Of a DNA stretch of 15,703 nucleotides, positions 12,745-15,703 are shown piece by piece (the stretch's first letter is position 1; each line of letters starts with the position of its first letter). The stretch is from Streptomyces olivaceus. GTDB taxonomy: Bacteria; Actinomycetota; Actinomycetes; Streptomycetales; Streptomycetaceae. The position numbers were made by a program, and so were the translations under genes. The notes beneath the pieces were generated by a model. The model made no database searches. It saw nothing but the letters and a program-made list of their open reading frames with translations, and had not been told where the DNA came from. Where the stretch lies: NCBI RefSeq assembly GCF_000721235.1, contig NZ_JOFH01000065.1:1-15703 (forward strand), given 5' to 3'.

Positions 12745-14732
12745 AAACGCCCGACACCGCATCCGCCCTCCAGCACATGGCCCGTCGCGCACAGGACATC
12801 CTCGTCCGGAGCGCAGCCGAAGGCGCACGCACGGACGAGCGTCACGCCGCGTGGCAGGAGGCGCTGGACCACCTCTCTGACGGCGGGGAGCCGGTGACGG
12901 CCGAGCAGGCCGACGTCGCCGAGTTCCTCGAACTGCTGGCTGCCTCCTCGGTCACCGATCCCGTAGTGGACGACGGAGACCAGGACGGCCCGGCCGGAGA
13001 GAGCCCGTGCGAAGCAAGGAGCCCGCTCTCCCCCACCGTCGGATACTGGTCGCGTCTTCTGGCTGCAGCGGCTGCGTTCCCCGGCTCGTCCTCCGGTCAC
13101 GCTGTCGAGTACATCGACAACAGCGTCAGCGCAGTCCTCAGCCGCCTCGCCGAACCCACCCGCCCGCTCGCTCAGCGATCGCGCGGACTCGTCGTGGGCT
13201 ATGTGCAATCAGGGAAGACGACGAACTTCACGGCAGTGGCCGCCAAGGCCATCGATGCGGGGTACCGGCTGGTGATCGTGGTCAGCGGGCCACGGAACAG
13301 TCAACGGCTTCAGGTCCAGCGGGCGCTGGATGCTCTTCTCGTGGACGGCGAGGAGGATCCGATTCTGCGGATCACGAATGCCGAACACGACTACCAGGGC
13401 ACGGAGGCCGACAGGCAACTGTGGGCCTTCCGGCGGTCAGACCCGGCGCTGCCACTGAACACCGTTTCCAACCTGCGGCACACGGCGCCACGCCTGCTGG
13501 CTGTGAAGCGCGACGCCGGCGTGCTCGGCAGGCTGGTCCGCGACCTGACTGCGCACGGTGCCGGCCTGTCGGAGGTTCCGGCGCTCGTCATCGACGACGA
13601 ACCGGATCCCTGGTCCGCGGCACACGCATCGCCCCCAGGGCGCGGACGGCCCGGTATCAACGAAATCATCGCGCAACTACTGGAATTGCTCCCACGGTCC
13701 CAGTACGTCAATTACGCCTGGATGCCCTTTGTCCGCTCCGCGCTCGACCCGGCCGGCGAGGGAGCACTCTTGCCGGCGGACTACGTCGTCAGACTGCCCA
13801 GGCCGGACAGCTATCTCGGATCGGACGAGGTCAGCAGCGGCGACGCACAGGTGGTCCGGGTATGGCGGACGGCAGGCCTTTCCGAGGATGACGACGGCAG
13901 TCTTCGGCACGCCCTGGACATGTTCGTACTCACCGGAGCGGTCAAGCTGTTCAGGCAAGCAGCAAGCCGGGACTACCGCTTCCCGTACCACTCCATGCTG
14001 GTGCTCGAGGCGGACAGAGAAGTTCAACGGCAGTTGCTCTCCGGCAGGCTGCTGCGTCTGTGGCAGGAGGCGGACTACGACTCGGCGGACAGTGCACAGC
14101 GGCTGAGCCGTCTCTTCGACGACGAGTTGCGCAAGCCTTCCGGCAGCTATGCGGAAGGAGCCTGTCTACCGACAACGTTCGAGGAGCTGCGACCGTACAT
14201 TCGCGGCGCGGCAGAGCGGATCGCCTCCTCACCGAAGCCTGTAAAGGAGATGAGAGATACACATCAGGACCGGTGGAGGATCCTGGTCGATAGTCCAGTG
14301 TCGACGGGGGATCTTGAAGTGGAGGGTCTGACCGTCACTCACCTCCGGCAGCCAGCGAACAGCCGTAGCGATGTCCGTTCGCTCGCACAGTGGTTTGGGC
14401 GACACCACGGATACCGGGATCTCGTCCGTGTCTACGTGCAACTCGGCACTGGTCAAGGCCGCACCTGGAACCAGGTCAGGGAGCACTTCGAATCGCTGTG
14501 CCGTGCCGAAGTCGCCTCCAGGCCCCAGTCACAGGTCTTCGCTCTTGCCCCTGGGACAGACATGGTCTGGGCAGAACCGCTCTTCGCTCCTGCGCGCCAT
14601 GTGTCCTGGCAGCACGGGGGAGCTCGCACAGAGAACAAGACCTCCCCCACTCTGCGGCGTGCCACGCCTGACTCCCCTCAGGCCGTCGACCCACTGCTGT
14701 CCGATGAGCGCAGAACAGGCGCGTCAGGCTAG
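12741..14732 (+). CDS. Z1-domain ATPase, 3' end altered by IS insertion
   Basis: A 663-aa protein with a GGGAGG ribosome binding site five bases before the ATG. Residues 148-180 (RGLVVGYVQSGKTTNFTAVA, then AKAIDAGYRLVIVVSG) match the Walker A region of Z1 helicase-like ATPases. The Walker B position reads VIDDEPD (283-289), where Z1 proteins normally have DDEAD. NYAWMPFVRSALDP (324-337) replaces the usual TATPFAN motif. LPADYVVRLPRPDSYLG (344-360) and WFGRHHGYRDLVRVYV (551-566) are typical. Z1 proteins are known next to MORC/MutL-like ATPases and nucleases in restriction-like systems (Iyer, Abhiman and Aravind's work on MORC origins). None of those partners is in the window. Its stop TAG (14730-14732) is made by the target TA plus the first base of the IS. 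Without the IS the frame would run nine codons further (YELVHGWR, stop). Confidence 0.82.
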   Translation: MKTPDTASALQHMARRAQDILVRSAAEGARTDERHAAWQEALDHLSDGGEPVTAEQADVAEFLELLAASSVTDPVVDDGDQDGPAGESPCEARSPLSPTVGYWSRLLAAAAAFPGSSSGHAVEYIDNSVSAVLSRLAEPTRPLAQRSRGLVVGYVQSGKTTNFTAVAAKAIDAGYRLVIVVSGPRNSQRLQVQRALDALLVDGEEDPILRITNAEHDYQGTEADRQLWAFRRSDPALPLNTVSNLRHTAPRLLAVKRDAGVLGRLVRDLTAHGAGLSEVPALVIDDEPDPWSAAHASPPGRGRPGINEIIAQLLELLPRSQYVNYAWMPFVRSALDPAGEGALLPADYVVRLPRPDSYLGSDEVSSGDAQVVRVWRTAGLSEDDDGSLRHALDMFVLTGAVKLFRQAASRDYRFPYHSMLVLEADREVQRQLLSGRLLRLWQEADYDSADSAQRLSRLFDDELRKPSGSYAEGACLPTTFEELRPYIRGAAERIASSPKPVKEMRDTHQDRWRILVDSPVSTGDLEVEGLTVTHLRQPANSRSDVRSLAQWFGRHHGYRDLVRVYVQLGTGQGRTWNQVREHFESLCRAEVASRPQSQVFALAPGTDMVWAEPLFAPARHVSWQHGGARTENKTSPTLRRATPDSPQAVDPLLSDERRTGASG

Positions 14733-14749
14733 ACGGTGTCCCGTAAATG
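14730..14749 (+). repeat. left terminal inverted repeat of the IS
   Basis: This 20-base end pairs with 15587-15606 at 17 of 20 positions. It begins within the stop codon of the Z1 gene. Confidence 0.7.
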
Positions 14750-15604
14750 CTCTGGGACATGCTGGCTGACCTGCTCGTTTGCCTGTCATCCGGTGAGGGT
14801 GAGGTTGTGCAGGCGGGCGATGCCGAGCATGGCGCGGTGGACGCCGTCGCCCTTGAGGCGGCAGTCGCGGAGGATCTTCCAGCTCTTCATGCGGGCGAAG
14901 GTGTGCTCGACGCGGGCCCGGACCTTGCGGTGGGAAGCGTTGTGCTCCCTCCTTCCAGGCCGGCAGTTCCTCGACCTTGTGCCGGCGGTAGTGCGGGATG
15001 GTCAGGCCGGTGCCCCGGTAGCCGCCGTCGGCGATCACCGTGGGGGTGGTACCGACGGCGGCCTTCGCACCGGAGTCCTCCCAGGCCCGGCAGTCGTTGC
15101 GGTTACCGGGCAGCGGCCTGCCGACGGCGACCACCAGGCGGGTGTCGGCGTCGATGACGACCTGGTGGTTGGTGGAGTAGCGGTAGTTCTTGCTGGACGC
15201 GGCCACGGTCCGGTCGCGGGTGGGGACCAGCGTGCCGTCCACGATGAGCACGGTCTCCCTGCGGAACCGCCGCCGGGGCTGGAGGGCGAGCGCCGGCCCG
15301 AGGTGGGCGACGATCCGGTCGGCCGCCGACTTCGAGACGCCGAACAGCGGGCCGAGTTGACGCAGGGTGAGGTTGGTGCGCCAGTACGCGGCCACCAGCA
15401 GCACCCGGTCCTCCAACGGCAGCGACCACGGCCGGCCCTTGCGGACGGGATCGGCCCCCTCACGCCGCAGCGCGGTGATCAGCTTGTTGAACTGCCGAGG
15501 GCTCAGTCCGGTGAACGGACCTATCCACGAGGGCTCCGACGCCGTGATCACACCAGCCACGGCAAGATCATCTCACCTCTGACCAACAGTTACGGGACAG
15601 CCTC
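14732..15604. mobile_element. IS5-family-type insertion sequence, about 873 bp
   Basis: The element holds one DDE transposase gene on the minus strand. The ends carry imperfect terminal inverted repeats: the left end (14730-14749) and the reverse complement of the right end (15587-15606) agree at 17 of 20 bases, with a perfect core TGTCCCGTAA at 14737-14746 and 15590-15599. Both outer edges show a TA (14730-14731 and 15605-15606). This would be a two-base target duplication, as in several IS5-related groups. The exact edge could be a few bases different. Confidence 0.75.
14786..15560 (-). pseudogene. IS5-type DDE transposase, frameshifted near the C-terminus
   Basis: The N-terminal part (MAGVITASEPSW...) contains a helix-turn-helix-like region, LTLRQLGPLFGVSKSAADRI. 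The DDE domain follows, with LIVDGTLVPTRD (first D) and TVIADGGYRGTGL (second D). After LPAWKEG the frame becomes low-complexity Arg/Pro and stops at 14724. In the neighbouring frame the expected end is intact: EHNASHRKVRARVEHTFARM, KSWKILRDCRLKGDG, then ARLHNLTLTG and a TGA at 14786-14788. One extra G in GGAGGGAGC (about 14953-14961) explains the shift; removing it gives about 257 aa. The third catalytic acid (the E of ARVEHTF) is out of frame, so the copy should be inactive unless ribosomes shift or the base is an assembly error. The position within the tail makes programmed frameshifting unlikely. Confidence 0.78.
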
Positions 15605-15606
15605 TA
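15587..15606 (-). repeat. right terminal inverted repeat of the IS
   Basis: The reverse complement of this stretch matches the left end at 17 of 20 bases, with a perfect TGTCCCGTAA core. Its TAA serves as the stop codon of the minus-strand frame entering from the right. Confidence 0.7.
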
Positions 15607-15703
15607 CGAGCTCGTGCATGGTTGGCGGTAGCGCGTCGAGACCTTGATCGTTGATCATGATCCGTGTGGTGGGGAACCGGGCGCGTGCAGCAATCATCCG
15701 TAG
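15590..15703 (-). CDS. 3' end of an unidentified gene running into the IS
   Basis: A minus-strand frame is open from the window edge to a TAA inside the IS right end (15590-15592), giving 37 residues: MIAARARFPTTRIMIND, QGLDALPPTMHELVEAVP after the first two codons. The amino acid mix (Ile, Met, Phe, Asn, Asp, Glu) is unlike the Arg/Pro-rich shadow frames of this DNA and looks protein-like. The last few residues come from the IS. Without the IS the frame would end one codon after HELV (Ala, then TGA at 14724-14726). It would then have overlapped the Z1 gene end convergently. The family is not recognisable from so short a piece, and its start is beyond the window. Confidence 0.45.
   Translation of the reverse strand, partial: LRMIAARARFPTTRIMINDQGLDALPPTMHELVEAVP

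Noticed and set aside
14724..14785. Frameshifted C-terminal tail of the transposase as a genuine extended end
   Set aside because: The tail is Arg/Pro/His low complexity, while the neighbouring frame holds the expected DDE glutamate region.
1..15703. CRISPR arrays, tRNA and rRNA genes
   Set aside because: I saw no regularly spaced long direct repeats, no cloverleaf-like sequence and no rRNA-like stretch. The only spaced repeats are the three TCATTT units, too short and too few for a CRISPR array.

Overview
The window is high-GC DNA with frequent GTG starts and Shine-Dalgarno-like purine runs. Its protein families (YaaC-like, CoiA-like nuclease, pentapeptide-repeat membrane protein, sigma-like factor with a Z1 ATPase) fit Streptomyces or a close actinomycete. 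There are no rRNA, tRNA or obvious housekeeping genes. The mix of short operons on both strands, decayed genes, a large non-coding gap and an insertion sequence looks like an accessory, defence-type island.

Layout. (1) Positions 2-2819, + strand: the 3' part of an OLD-family ATPase/TOPRIM nuclease overlaps a UvrD-like helicase, the arrangement of a Gabija (class 2 OLD) anti-phage system. (2) 2820-3196: no gene; tandem GC hairpins sit between convergent gene ends. (3) 3197-3894, - strand: a single-TM protein gene broken by one frameshift. It is divergent from a small TM protein with a cysteine-rich tail (4022-4570, +). (4) 4571-4863: intergenic, with one copy of a 26-bp repeat. (5) 4864-5889, +: a YaaC-family protein. 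(6) 8524 down to 6016, - strand: a probable operon of a small DNA-binding-like protein, a CoiA-like protein with a PD-(D/E)XK-type core, a 72-aa protein coupled by a GTGA overlap, a three-TM protein and a 64-aa protein. (7) 8525-9196: mostly non-coding, with an operator-like repeat cluster, an AT-rich patch and a perfect palindrome. (8) 9197-10165, +: a stand-alone DnaB-fold ATPase with arginine in place of the Walker A lysine. (9) 10157-11479 and 11564-11776, - strand: a pentapeptide-repeat membrane protein and a small membrane protein. (10) 11971-14732, +: a sigma-like factor overlapping by 4 bp a Z1-domain ATPase. (11) About 14732-15604: an IS5-type insertion sequence whose left end supplies the stop codon of the Z1 gene. 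Its transposase is frameshifted before the third catalytic acid. (12) 15590-15703, - strand: the 3' end of an unidentified gene that stops inside the IS end.

Working together. The Gabija-like pair should sense and cut foreign DNA. The CoiA-like operon (nuclease-fold protein plus multi-TM protein plus two tiny proteins) and the sigma-like/Z1 pair have the form of compact conflict systems, but I cannot match either to a named system. Two independent single-base frameshifts suggest either gene decay or indel errors in the assembly.
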